This document shows, in pieces, positions 34,038 to 42,327 of a stretch of 62,143 nucleotides of DNA. The notes beneath the pieces are model-generated. The model did not search any database and was not told the DNA's origin. It was given only the letters and a program-made list of their open reading frames with translations. The translations under genes were made by a program, and so were the position numbers. The DNA is from Massilia mucilaginosa (lineage in GTDB: Bacteria; Pseudomonadota; Gammaproteobacteria; Burkholderiales; Burkholderiaceae_D), in NCBI RefSeq assembly GCF_011682145.1, contig NZ_WHJH01000042.1:1-62143 (forward strand), read 5' to 3'. Within the stretch, counting starts at the first letter, position 1. Each line of letters starts with the position of its first letter.

Positions 34038-34053
34038 CGCAACATCCGTGCCA
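34038..34053 (-). promoter_or_regulatory. Sigma-54 (-24/-12) promoter of the ABC operon
   Basis: Read on the minus strand the site is TGGCACGGATGTTGCG, an exact match to TGGCACG-N4-TTGC, with GG at 34052-34051 and GC at 34040-34039. Predicted transcription start near 34027 leaves a 25-base leader to the adaptor start. The divergent gene encodes an NtrC-type activator. Confidence 0.85.
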
Positions 34054-34114
34054 TGCGCGCCGCAGGGGCGATTGGGCGCGCGTTTCGGCCCAAGCGTGCG
34101 CAATCGCACAGCAC

Positions 34115-34136
34115 AGGTGTTCGATTCCGGACACCT
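34115..34136. promoter_or_regulatory. Candidate enhancer (UAS) for the NtrC-type regulator
   Basis: AGGTGTTCG (34115-34123) and CGGACACCT (34128-34136) are inverted arms matching at 8 of 9 positions around four bases. They lie about 90-110 bases upstream of the predicted sigma-54 start, the usual position of activator binding sites, and about 70 bases before the regulator gene itself. Confidence 0.7.
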
Positions 34137-34206
34137 TGTCCGTTGCGGCTGGTGGCGCCTGCATGCTGCTGCTAGAATCGGCGCACCCGCTTTCTTCCAC
34201 CCCGCC

Positions 34207-35553
34207 ATGGCCGACCACCCCGCCCGCATCCTGATCCTCGACGACGACGCCGACGTGGCCTACGCCGCCGCGCTGGTGCTGCGCCGCTGCGCGGGCGGCA
34301 TCGCCACCCTGGCCGATCCGCGCCAGCTGGCGCGCCATCTTCAGGGCGGCGCGCCCGACGTGGTGCTGCTCGACTTCAATTTCACGCCCGGACGCACCGA
34401 CGGCGCCGAAGGCCTGGCGGTGCTCGACCAGTTGCGCGCGCTGCCCGATCCGCCGCTGGTCATCGTCATGACCGCGTACGCCGATGTGGCGCTGGCGGTC
34501 GAGGCGATGAAGCGCGGCGCCAGCGATTTTTTGACCAAGCCGTGGGATAACGCGCGCCTGCTGGCGGTGGTGGAAGGCGCGCTGGCGCAACGCGGCACGC
34601 CGGCCGCACCGGCCGCCCCCAATGATCCGCTGATGGGCGACTCGCTGCCGATGCGCCAGCTGCGCGCCCTCATCGCCAGCGTTGGACCGACGCAGGCGAA
34701 CGTCATGGTGCTCGGCGAAAATGGCGTCGGCAAGGAACTGGCTGCGCGTGCGATCCACCTGGCCTCGCGCCGCGCCGCCGGCCAGTTCCTGGCCGTCGAC
34801 ATGGGCAGCCTGCCCGAAGCGACGCTCGAGAGCGAGTTGTTCGGCCACCGCAAAGGCTCGTTCACCGATGCGCGCAGCGACCGCGCGGGGCGCTTCCAGG
34901 CGGCGTCCGGCGGCACGCTGTTTTTGGACGAGATCGGCAACCTGCCGCTGGCCGCGCAATCGAAATTGCTGACGGCGCTGGAACGGCGCGAAGTCACGCC
35001 GCTAGGCGCCGACCGTCCGCAGGCGATCGACGTGCGCATCGTCAGCGCCACCAATCTCGATGAGGCCAGGCTGTACGACGCGCAGGTGTTCCGGCCCGAC
35101 CTGCTATTCCGGCTCAATACCATCGTCCTGCGCGTGCCGCCCCTGCGCGAACGGCGCGCCGACATTCCGGCCCTGCTGCGCCACTACCTGGCGCACTACC
35201 GCGCGTTGTACGGCAAGGCGCCAGGCAGCATCGCGCCCGATGCGTTCGACGCACTGTGCGCGCACCATTGGCCAGGCAACGTGCGCGCGTTGCGCCACGC
35301 CTGCGAGCGCGCCGTGATCCTGGGCCAGCCGGGCGCCTACTGCCTGGCCGATTTCGGCCTGCACGGCGGCGAGCCGGCCAGCGTTGCGGGCCCGCGCGCG
35401 GCGGGCACCGACATGCTGGCCCTGGACACCCTCGAACGCGACGCGGTGGCCGCCGCCATGGCGCAGGCACGCGGCAACATCAGCCATGCCGCCATCCTGC
35501 TCGGCATCAGCCGCGCCGCCCTGTACCGCAAGCGCAGCAAGCATGGCCTCTGA
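34207..35553 (+). CDS. Sigma-54-dependent response regulator (NtrC family)
   Basis: 448 residues. Receiver domain (about 6-125) with the acidic pair near 12-13 and phosphoacceptor D56; AAA+ domain (about 140-370) with Walker A GENGVGKE and Walker B GGTLFLDEIGN; C-terminal Fis-type helix-turn-helix (GNISHAAILLGISRAALYRK). The sigma-54 contact loop reads GSFTDA (217-222) instead of GAFTGA. It overlaps the kinase gene by 11 bases and diverges from the ABC operon, whose promoter is of sigma-54 type, so that operon is the likely target. ATG chosen because the receiver begins directly after it. Confidence 0.93.
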   Translation: MADHPARILILDDDADVAYAAALVLRRCAGGIATLADPRQLARHLQGGAPDVVLLDFNFTPGRTDGAEGLAVLDQLRALPDPPLVIVMTAYADVALAVEAMKRGASDFLTKPWDNARLLAVVEGALAQRGTPAAPAAPNDPLMGDSLPMRQLRALIASVGPTQANVMVLGENGVGKELAARAIHLASRRAAGQFLAVDMGSLPEATLESELFGHRKGSFTDARSDRAGRFQAASGGTLFLDEIGNLPLAAQSKLLTALERREVTPLGADRPQAIDVRIVSATNLDEARLYDAQVFRPDLLFRLNTIVLRVPPLRERRADIPALLRHYLAHYRALYGKAPGSIAPDAFDALCAHHWPGNVRALRHACERAVILGQPGAYCLADFGLHGGEPASVAGPRAAGTDMLALDTLERDAVAAAMAQARGNISHAAILLGISRAALYRKRSKHGL

Positions 35554-36760
35554 CGCCGCGGCGCGCCGCATGGTCTGGGCCGGGGCGGCGCTGCTCGGCG
35601 CCGCCGCCGTCAGCGCCGGCGCGCAGGGGGCGCTGCTGTCGCTGGCGACGGCGGCCAGCGCGCTTGCGGCGCTGGCGGCGCTGGGCCTGATCCGGCACGG
35701 CCTGTCATCAAGCGTGGTGGCGCCGCTGGAAGTTGCGGTCGGCGTAGCGCACGACCAGCAGCAGCTGGCAGCGCGCGTGCTGGCGCTCGAATCGCAGGTC
35801 GAGCACGCGCCGATCGCCCTGTTCCGCATCGACAGCGCCCACAGCGCCGAGCCGCTCAACGCCAATGCGCGCCGCCTGCTGGCGCCCGGCCGCGCGAGCG
35901 ATCTCGATGCATTGCGCCGCACCCTGGCCGGCCTGGTGCCGGGCCGGCGCAGCATGATCGATGTCGATACCGAACAAGGCGTCGAGCGCGCGCTGGCCAC
36001 GGCCAGCGACTTGAGCATCGAAGGCCAGCCGCAACGGCTGGTGGCGCTCACGCCGATGGAAAACGAGCTCGCGGCCGAGGCCATGCAGGCCTGGCAAAGG
36101 CTGGTGCATGTGTTGACGCACGAGATCATGAACTCGCTCACGCCGGTCGCTTCGCTCTCGCACAGCGCGCGCGATATGGTGCAGGGTGCGCGCGCCAGCC
36201 TGCCGGTCGATGTCTCCGCCGACCTGGCGACCGCGCTCGACGCCATCGGCCGCCGCGCCGCCAGCCTGACCCATTTCGTCAGCGGCTACCGGGCGCTGGC
36301 CAGCGTGCCGCAAGCGGTCCCGCAGCGGGTGGTGGTGCAGGAGATGTTCGCGCGGCTGTCGGCCCTGATCGCCCCGGCATGGCAGGCGCGCGGCGGCAGC
36401 GCCGATTTTCGGGTGGAGCCCGGATCGCTCGAACTGATGGCCGATGCGGGCCAGCTGGAGCAGGCGCTGGTGAACCTGCTGCAGAACGCGGCCGAAGCCA
36501 GTGCGCAGCAGGCCGCGCCGCAGGTGACGGTGAGCGCCAAGCTGGCGCGCGGCGGCCGCCTGCGCATCGAAGTCTGCGACAATGGCCCCGGCGTGGCGGA
36601 CGACGTCATCGCCGATATCTTCACGCCCTTCTTTTCCACCAAAAGCAAAGGCAGCGGGATCGGCCTGGCGATGGTGCGCCAGCTGGTGCACCGCAATGGC
36701 GGCGCGGTGCGGTATGCCAAGTCGATCGGCAGCGGCGCCCGTTTTATCATCACTTTTTGA
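35543..36760 (+). CDS. Sensor histidine kinase (NtrY-like)
   Basis: 405 residues. Two short N-terminal hydrophobic helices (about 8-50), a PAS-like linker, then the phosphoacceptor box LTHEIMNSLTPVASLS with His193, and the ATPase region with N box NLLQNAAEAS, G1 DNGPGV and G2 GSGIGLAM. No large periplasmic sensor domain, so it may sense membrane state or a partner. Starts inside the last codons of the regulator gene (11-base overlap). It presumably phosphorylates D56 of that regulator. Confidence 0.92.
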   Translation: MASDAAARRMVWAGAALLGAAAVSAGAQGALLSLATAASALAALAALGLIRHGLSSSVVAPLEVAVGVAHDQQQLAARVLALESQVEHAPIALFRIDSAHSAEPLNANARRLLAPGRASDLDALRRTLAGLVPGRRSMIDVDTEQGVERALATASDLSIEGQPQRLVALTPMENELAAEAMQAWQRLVHVLTHEIMNSLTPVASLSHSARDMVQGARASLPVDVSADLATALDAIGRRAASLTHFVSGYRALASVPQAVPQRVVVQEMFARLSALIAPAWQARGGSADFRVEPGSLELMADAGQLEQALVNLLQNAAEASAQQAAPQVTVSAKLARGGRLRIEVCDNGPGVADDVIADIFTPFFSTKSKGSGIGLAMVRQLVHRNGGAVRYAKSIGSGARFIITF

Positions 36761-36768
36761 CTGTCGAT

Positions 36769-36939
36769 ATGAACGATCCGCAGCGCCAGGCATGCGTCGG
36801 CGAGCTACTGCAGGTTTGGAAGCAAATGCGCGAAGAATCGCGTCCGCTCTCGGGCGGCTTGTGGGGACGTGATTCGCATTACCGCTACCATGCGGACCAC
36901 AATGCCCTCGGGCGCATGGTGAACCTCCGGCTATCCTGA
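36769..36939 (+). CDS. Small hypothetical protein
   Basis: 56 residues, polar, with a central Trp and a C-terminal His-rich stretch (RDSHYRYHADHN). It starts 8 bases after the kinase stop and could be cotranscribed, but no ribosome site is visible. No family recognised. Confidence 0.42.
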   Translation: MNDPQRQACVGELLQVWKQMREESRPLSGGLWGRDSHYRYHADHNALGRMVNLRLS

Positions 36940-37002
36940 TGGCGGGCCCCGTGTAGAATCCGGCTTGTGCGATCGGCACGCACCAACCCACAGAAGGAAA
37001 TC

Positions 37003-37548
37003 GTGAAGGCTATTCACCTCAAACTTGGCATCGCCGCGCTGTGCGTCAGCGCTGGCGCCGCGTACTGGTACTACTCCCCGCTGATCGCGCTGAACCAGCT
37101 GCGCGCGGCGGCCCATGATCACAATGCCGAGAGCTTCGACGCGCGCGTCGACTACCCGCGCCTGCGCGAGAGCCTCAAGGAGCAGCTGAACGCCGTCATG
37201 ACCGAGCAGGTCAAGCCAAAAGACAGCGGCGGCGGTGCCGATTTCGGCAAGATGCTGGGCATGGCCTTCGCCGACAAGATGGTCGATGCCATGGTCAATC
37301 CCGAATTCGTCATGGGGGCGATGAAGCGTGGCTCGATCGAGCCACGCCGCCCCGGCGCGGACAAGGACGAACCGGCCAAGCCCGACCCCAAGTACACGTC
37401 GGAGCGCGTTGGCTTCGACAAATACATCATGCACCTGGAGACCGAGCGCGGCGAGCGTGGGCTGTCGCTGGTGATGGAGCGGCACGGCTTCGCGTCGTGG
37501 AAGCTGGCGCAGGTGCGCTTGCCTCCACTTCCCGCCGCGCCCAACTAA
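37003..37548 (+). CDS. DUF2939-domain protein
   Basis: 181 residues. One N-terminal membrane helix or signal anchor (LKLGIAALCVSAGAAYWYYSP), then the DUF2939 pattern ALNQLRAAAHDHNAESFDARVDYPRLRESLKEQLNA and a C-terminal part with GFDKYIMHLETE...LVMERHGFASWKLAQVRLP. Family function unknown. Start is GTG at 37003, supported by AGAAGGA 5 bases upstream. Converges on the LPMO gene with 3 bases between them. Confidence 0.82.
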   Translation: MKAIHLKLGIAALCVSAGAAYWYYSPLIALNQLRAAAHDHNAESFDARVDYPRLRESLKEQLNAVMTEQVKPKDSGGGADFGKMLGMAFADKMVDAMVNPEFVMGAMKRGSIEPRRPGADKDEPAKPDPKYTSERVGFDKYIMHLETERGERGLSLVMERHGFASWKLAQVRLPPLPAAPN

Positions 37549-37551
37549 GGG

Positions 37552-38967
37552 TTACGGCGCGATCCAGGCGTCCTGCCAGTTGGCGCCCACGCCCGGCTCG
37601 TAGTGGGTCGATGCCGCGGTCCACTGCGTGCACCAGCCGCTGTACGGGAACGGCTTGCAGGTGTAGACCTTGCCGTTCTTCGGCTGCAGCACGCGGGCGC
37701 CGGCCTTGTAGGTCGCCAGCGATGCCGGGAACACGTGCTCGTAGGCCGCGTTGCCGCCTTCTTCCGTCAAGGTCAGCGGGAAGGTCTTCTGCAGCACCGC
37801 GCCGCCGTCCTTGACCACCGCCTTGAGCACCAGCTGGTGCGCGCCCGCCTTGGGCGCGTTCAGGTTCAGCGCCAGCGCCGCGCTGTTGTTGTTCAGCGGC
37901 GCCGTGGCAAACCCTTTCGACACGCCGGCCTGGTCGTACACGTAGGCGCTGACCTCCATGTCGGCATTGGCGCTGACGCCCAAGTTGATCGTCAGCTCGC
38001 CGCCCTTGATCGCATACGAGGTGCGCAGGTCGCTCACGGTAAACTCCGCCGGCGGCGGCGTCTGGTCCTTGTTGATCTGCACTTCGACCCGGGTCAGCGC
38101 GCTGGCCGTTTTTGCGTACACCGTGTTCTGCCCGTACACCGGCGTGATCTTGCCGTCCTGGCCCAGTTGGCCCGCATGCAGCAAGGGCTGTTCGGCGTTC
38201 ACGCGCGTGGCCAGCAGGTAGGCCCAGTTGTTGCGCAAGCCGTCGCTGGCGCTGTTGATGACGACCCTGGTTTGCAGCTCCGGTTTTTCGCCCGCCGCGT
38301 CGAACACGCGCGTGGCCACGCTGTCGCCCACGGCCAGGTCGACCGATGGATAGATCGCGCCGCGCTGGGTCCATTCCGGCACCGGCACCGTCGGGCCATC
38401 CTTGAACAGCACATCGACCATATTGTAAAAACTGTTCGGCGTATCGCCGATTTCCCATACGCCCAGGATCACCTGGTAGCCGCTGCGCGCGGGCACCGTG
38501 CAGTTGTGGCTGACCTGCGCCGGCGGCTGGCGGTTGCCGCCGTCGATGACGCAGAACGGGGTCAGGTCGAACGACGCGCGGGTCAGTTTCTGGTTCGGGT
38601 TCCAGCCGCTTTTGGTGATGTAGTAGCGCCAGTTGCGGGTGGCGTGGTTGGCCGTGAACTGCCACTTGAAGACGTTGGCGCCGGCCGTCATCGGGCGCTT
38701 GGTCCAGCGGCTGCTGGTCTGTTCATTGAGTTCGCCGAACTGCGCCAGCGCGGCCGAGGCGATGACGCCGTCCGCCGGTCCCTGCGCCGGAAAACCGGAG
38801 GGCGCTTCGAGGCTTTGCGGTTCCCATTGAATGGCGCCGCAGGCGCTGTTGCCGCCTTGCTTGCACAGCAGGTTGCGCGACTCCGGCTGGGTGATGTAGC
38901 CGTGTGCGATGGCACTGGCGCTGCACAACAGCGCGCAGGCGCCGGCGATGGTGGTGAGTGTTTTCAT
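37552..38967 (-). CDS. gbpA: GbpA-like lytic polysaccharide monooxygenase (AA10) with chitin-binding module
   Basis: 471 residues. Cleavage after the signal peptide (AIA) exposes His22, the first residue of the copper histidine brace; the second is in FTANHATRNW near residue 107. Order: AA10 catalytic domain (about 22-200), two GbpA-type middle domains, and a C-terminal chitin-binding module with YTCKPFPYSGWCTQW. It oxidatively cleaves or binds chitin or GlcNAc polymers. It is divergent from the xylanase gene across 332 bases that include a LacI-type operator. Confidence 0.92.
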   Translation of the reverse strand: MKTLTTIAGACALLCSASAIAHGYITQPESRNLLCKQGGNSACGAIQWEPQSLEAPSGFPAQGPADGVIASAALAQFGELNEQTSSRWTKRPMTAGANVFKWQFTANHATRNWRYYITKSGWNPNQKLTRASFDLTPFCVIDGGNRQPPAQVSHNCTVPARSGYQVILGVWEIGDTPNSFYNMVDVLFKDGPTVPVPEWTQRGAIYPSVDLAVGDSVATRVFDAAGEKPELQTRVVINSASDGLRNNWAYLLATRVNAEQPLLHAGQLGQDGKITPVYGQNTVYAKTASALTRVEVQINKDQTPPPAEFTVSDLRTSYAIKGGELTINLGVSANADMEVSAYVYDQAGVSKGFATAPLNNNSAALALNLNAPKAGAHQLVLKAVVKDGGAVLQKTFPLTLTEEGGNAAYEHVFPASLATYKAGARVLQPKNGKVYTCKPFPYSGWCTQWTAASTHYEPGVGANWQDAWIAP

Positions 38968-39233
38968 GTTGATTTACCTTTTCGGGCGGGACGACATCGG
39001 TAAGCACGCAAATAGCCGGACCAGCCGATAGCGCGCGCTCGCTTGCAGTTCAAAAGGCGTCAGGATGATCGCCGTGAAATTGGTAGTCAACTGGTTTTAA
39101 AAATTGCCCCTGTGTGCAATACCAGTGCGTGATGGAAGGTTATGTTGCAAGGGTAAGGACGGGGGCGCGGGCCGGTTGACTCGGGCCTGTGTTTACCGCA
39201 CAATCGGCATTGGAAAAAGTTATGCATTTGCTA

Positions 39234-39249
39234 ATGAAAACGTTTTCAT
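39234..39249. promoter_or_regulatory. LacI-family-type operator (perfect 16-base palindrome)
   Basis: ATGAAAACGTTTTCAT is a perfect palindrome centred on AACGTT, matching the AAnCGnTT core of LacI/GalR operators. It ends 50 bases before the xylanase start. The remaining 332-base region shared with gbpA holds no other clear site. It is similar to the site before the GH16 gene. Confidence 0.75.
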
Positions 39250-39299
39250 AATCCCTTGCATTTAATGTTGCAGCCGATAAAAACCACCCCGGAGATCCG

Positions 39300-40592
39300 A
39301 TGAAATTCTTTTCTGCCACTTTCAGTGTTTGCCTGCTTGTCTCCGCCTGCGGCGGCGATGCCGGACCGGGCGCGCCCGCAGCCACGCCGGCGCCCCCGCC
39401 CGCCGCCGAAGCCGCCGACGCCGCTCATGCCATCGCCGCGCCGGATGAGGTGCCTGCGCCGGCGTTGACGAACGCGGTGGACGACGTGGGCGGGGTGGAC
39501 CGGATCATGACCGGCACCGACTCCGGCTGGTCCGAAAAAACCAGCGGCACCGAGGTGAGCAAATTGAGCAAGCTGGCCAAGTTCCCGGTCGGGGTCTCGG
39601 TCGCCTATGGCAATGAAGCTTTCAGCTACACCAACAGCCCGGCGCAGCAGGCGGTCATCAAGACCCATTTCAGCCAGCTCACGGCCGGCAATATCATGAA
39701 GATGAGCTACCTGCATCCGGCCCGGGATACCTACAACTTCACCCAGGCCGACGACTTTGTGAAGTTTGCCAAAGACAATGGCAAGACCCTGCACGCGCAT
39801 GCCCTGATCTGGCATGCCGATTACCAGGTGCCGGCCTTCATGAAGACCTACCAGGGCGACAAGGCGGCTTGGCTGGCCATGCTCAAGACCCACGTGCAAA
39901 CGATTGCCACGCACTTTTCGGGCAAGGTCGCGAGCTGGGATGTGGTCAACGAAGCCATTAACGACGGCGGCGGCTACCGCAATTCGATTTTTTACCAGAA
40001 CACCGGCACCGACTACATCGAGCAGGCGTTCATCAATGCGCGCGCGGTCGACAAGAAGGCCGACCTGTACTACAACGATTACAACATCGAGGCCGACCCC
40101 GCCAAGCTGCACACCCTGACCGGCATGCTCGACGGTTTCAAGGCGCGCTCGGTGCCGATCACCGGGGTCGGCTTCCAGATGCACATCTATATGGATTATC
40201 CGTCGGTGAGCACCATGTCGGCGGCCTTCAAGCAGGCCGTGGACCGCAACCTGAAGGTGAAGATCACCGAACTCGATATCCCCATCAATAATCCGTTCAG
40301 CCCACCGTACCAGGCCGGCGACATCAAGCGCGAACTGACGCCGGCGCTGGCGCTGGCCCAGAAAAAGCGCTACTGCGACGTCGTCAAAGCGTACATGGAT
40401 ACGGTGCCGGCCAGACTGCGCGGCGGCGTGACGGTGTGGGGCGTGAGCGACCCGAGCAGCTGGCTGATCAGCGACCTGTTCAAGAACGCCCACGCCGACT
40501 GGCCGCTGCTGTTCGACGGCGCCTATCAGCAAAAGCCGGCCTTGCGCGGCGTGGCCGATGGCCTGTCCGGCAAAGCCTGCACCAATACCTGA
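39300..40592 (+). CDS. Endo-1,4-beta-xylanase, GH10 lipoprotein
   Basis: 430 residues. Signal peptide with lipobox VSAC, then a Pro/Ala-rich linker, then the GH10 barrel (about 85-425). Acid/base Glu218 lies in SWDVVNEAI and nucleophile Glu324 in KITELDIPI; HALIWH and VWGVSD are other family markers. It cuts the xylan backbone at the outer surface. A LacI-type operator lies 50 bases upstream, so expression is probably sugar-induced. A hairpin follows the stop. Confidence 0.94.
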   Translation: MKFFSATFSVCLLVSACGGDAGPGAPAATPAPPPAAEAADAAHAIAAPDEVPAPALTNAVDDVGGVDRIMTGTDSGWSEKTSGTEVSKLSKLAKFPVGVSVAYGNEAFSYTNSPAQQAVIKTHFSQLTAGNIMKMSYLHPARDTYNFTQADDFVKFAKDNGKTLHAHALIWHADYQVPAFMKTYQGDKAAWLAMLKTHVQTIATHFSGKVASWDVVNEAINDGGGYRNSIFYQNTGTDYIEQAFINARAVDKKADLYYNDYNIEADPAKLHTLTGMLDGFKARSVPITGVGFQMHIYMDYPSVSTMSAAFKQAVDRNLKVKITELDIPINNPFSPPYQAGDIKRELTPALALAQKKRYCDVVKAYMDTVPARLRGGVTVWGVSDPSSWLISDLFKNAHADWPLLFDGAYQQKPALRGVADGLSGKACTNT

Positions 40593-40655
40593 CAAATCGG
40601 CCCGGGGAGGTATGCGCAGTGCGGGGTGTTGGCGTGCCCAAGCCCGATTTTGTGC

Positions 40656-40687
40656 ATACCAATTTTTCGGGCCGAAAAATGTGGTAT
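40656..40687. repeat. Long palindromic hairpin after xylanase gene
   Basis: ATACCAATTTTTCGG (40656-40670) pairs with CCGAAAAATGTGGTAT (40672-40687) with one bulged base. It could end the xylanase transcript or, as a symmetric site, bind a regulator of the next operon. It ends 31 bases before the next palindrome. Confidence 0.55.
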
Positions 40688-40718
40688 TAGCCTCGCCAAC
40701 GCGGCTGGCCGCGCCTTC

Positions 40719-40734
40719 GTCAACATATGTTGAC
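40719..40734. promoter_or_regulatory. Palindromic operator candidate, GTCAACATATGTTGAC
   Basis: Perfect 16-base palindrome, 32 bases before the small HTH gene. Its right arm contains TTGAC, usable as a -35 element, so a bound protein would block the promoter. The HTH protein may bind it. Confidence 0.6.
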
Positions 40735-40765
40735 AAATCCGGCGGCCTGGCTTATCTTTCCTCCC

Positions 40766-40984
40766 ATGATCGATCCACGCCACATGCCTTCTCCCGACGA
40801 CCCCGCCGAAGCCCTGGCCGCGGTTGTCGCGCTGCGCCGTTACGCCGATGCGCTCGAACGCAAGGCGGTCGGCGCGGCGCTCAAGCAGGGCTGGTCGTGG
40901 AGCGATATTGCGCAGGCGCTGGGGGTGTCGAAGCAAGCCGCCCACAAGCGCCTTTCGGGTTCGGTGACGGACCAGGACAGTTAA
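40766..40984 (+). CDS. Small helix-turn-helix protein
   Basis: 72 residues. A helix with VVALRRYADALERKAVGAAL precedes a clear HTH, WSWSDIAQALGVSKQAAHKRL, of the sigma-70 region 4 or Fis-like type. It is probably an autoregulated DNA-binding protein of the Clp-N-domain gene that follows after 14 bases. No strong ribosome site before ATG 40766; an ATG at 40784 is an alternative. A palindrome lies upstream. Confidence 0.78.
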   Translation: MIDPRHMPSPDDPAEALAAVVALRRYADALERKAVGAALKQGWSWSDIAQALGVSKQAAHKRLSGSVTDQDS

Positions 40985-40998
40985 TCGGGAGGCAGTCG

Positions 40999-41550
40999 AT
41001 GTTTCAACGCTTACGCCAGCGTCTGGGCGACATGAAGACGATTCAACACTTGTGCCAGGGAGCGGAAAAATACGCGCTGGCGGACCAGCAGCGCGAACCG
41101 GCGGCCGAGCACTTTTTGCTCTCCGCGCTCGATCTGGACGACGGTACGGCGCGGCGCGCCTTTGCGCAGGTCGATGCCGATCCTGCCCGGCTGGCGCAGG
41201 CGATCGCGCAGCAGTACCGCGATGGCCTGCGCTTCGCCGGTGTCGCGCCCGAGGCGGCCGACGATGCGCTGCTAGCGGCCGCACCGCTGGAACCGGAACG
41301 GGGCCTGTACCAGGCGGCGCCGTCGGGCGCGGACCTGATGCAATCGCTCGCGCAGCGGCGCGCGGACGAGGGTGGCCCTTTGCTGGGGGCGCACGTGGTG
41401 GCGCTGGTGGCCGCCATGCGCCAGGGCGTGGCGCCACGTTCGCTGGCGGCGCTTGGTGTCGATGCGGCGGCGCTACGCGCAGCGGCGCAGGCCGAAATCA
41501 GCGCGTACCGGAAAGCCTGGGAGTTCAGCGCTCGGCGGCCGAGAGGGTAA
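40999..41550 (+). CDS. Clp N-terminal-domain protein
   Basis: 183 residues. Two repeats typical of the Clp R/N domain: CQGAEKYALADQQREPAAEHFLLSALDLDDGTARRAF and the shorter second one near LGAHVVALVAAMRQG. There is no AAA+ ATPase part, so it is a stand-alone domain as seen in adaptors or anti-adaptors. GGGAGG lies 7 bases before the ATG. Its last 26 bases overlap the convergent map gene. Together with the HTH gene it forms a two-gene unit of unknown role. Confidence 0.75.
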   Translation: MFQRLRQRLGDMKTIQHLCQGAEKYALADQQREPAAEHFLLSALDLDDGTARRAFAQVDADPARLAQAIAQQYRDGLRFAGVAPEAADDALLAAAPLEPERGLYQAAPSGADLMQSLAQRRADEGGPLLGAHVVALVAAMRQGVAPRSLAALGVDAAALRAAAQAEISAYRKAWEFSARRPRG

Positions 41551-42319
41551 AGATCTCGACGCCGCTCTCGGTCACCGCCACCGAGTGTTCGAACTGGGCC
41601 GACCACTTGCGGTCCTTGGTCACGGTGGTCCATTTGTCGGGCAGCACCGTCACCTGGTGGGTGCCGACGTTGACCATCGGTTCGATCGTGAAGATCATGC
41701 CCGGTTCGAGCACGATGCCGGTGCCGGGACGGCCGTAGTGGGTCACCTGCGGCGTATCGTGGAACACCTGGCCGATGCCGTGCCCGCAAAAATCGCGCAC
41801 CGACGAAAAGCCCTGCGCCTTGATGTAGGTTTCGATCGCCGAGCCGACGTCGCCCAGGGTGGCGCCGGGCCGCACCGTGCGCACGCCCGTCATCATCGCC
41901 TCGTAGGCCGAGCCGACCAGGCGCTTGGCCAGGATCGAGACCGCGCCCACTTCGAAGGTGCGGCTGGTGTCGCCGAACCAGCCATTGAGTTTGGGCGTGA
42001 CGTCGATGTTGACGATGTCGCCCTCGCGCAGAATCTTTTTGTCCGACGGAATACCGTGCGTGACCACGTGGTTCACCGAAATGCAGCTGGCGTGCTTGTA
42101 GCCGTGGTAGTCGATGGTGGCCGGAATGCTGCCGGCGGCGCGCATGAATTCTTCGCACAGGGCGTCCAGCGTGGCGGTCGATACGCCTGGCCGCACGTGC
42201 GGCGCGATGAAGTCGAGCGTGTCGGCGGCCACCCGGCCGGCCGCGCGCATGGCTTCGAAGCCCGCCTCGTCGTACAGGGGAATCGGCTTGCCGTGTTCTT
42301 TTTGGGTGGAGTAGCGCAT
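41525..42319 (-). CDS. map: Methionine aminopeptidase, type I
   Basis: 264 residues, removing the initiator Met from new proteins. The metal ligands are visible: two Asp in NIDVTPKLNGWFGDTS, His in DFCGHGIG, Glu in FTIEPM and Glu in QFEHSVAV. Substrate His lies in VTHGIP. The gene overlaps the Clp-N gene by 26 bases at the 3' ends. Upstream after 8 bases is the TetR gene, so both may be one transcript; map is more often near rpsB, so this is likely an additional copy. Confidence 0.95.
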   Translation of the reverse strand: MRYSTQKEHGKPIPLYDEAGFEAMRAAGRVAADTLDFIAPHVRPGVSTATLDALCEEFMRAAGSIPATIDYHGYKHASCISVNHVVTHGIPSDKKILREGDIVNIDVTPKLNGWFGDTSRTFEVGAVSILAKRLVGSAYEAMMTGVRTVRPGATLGDVGSAIETYIKAQGFSSVRDFCGHGIGQVFHDTPQVTHYGRPGTGIVLEPGMIFTIEPMVNVGTHQVTVLPDKWTTVTKDRKWSAQFEHSVAVTESGVEIFTLSAAER

Positions 42320-42327
42320 GGGGTTTC

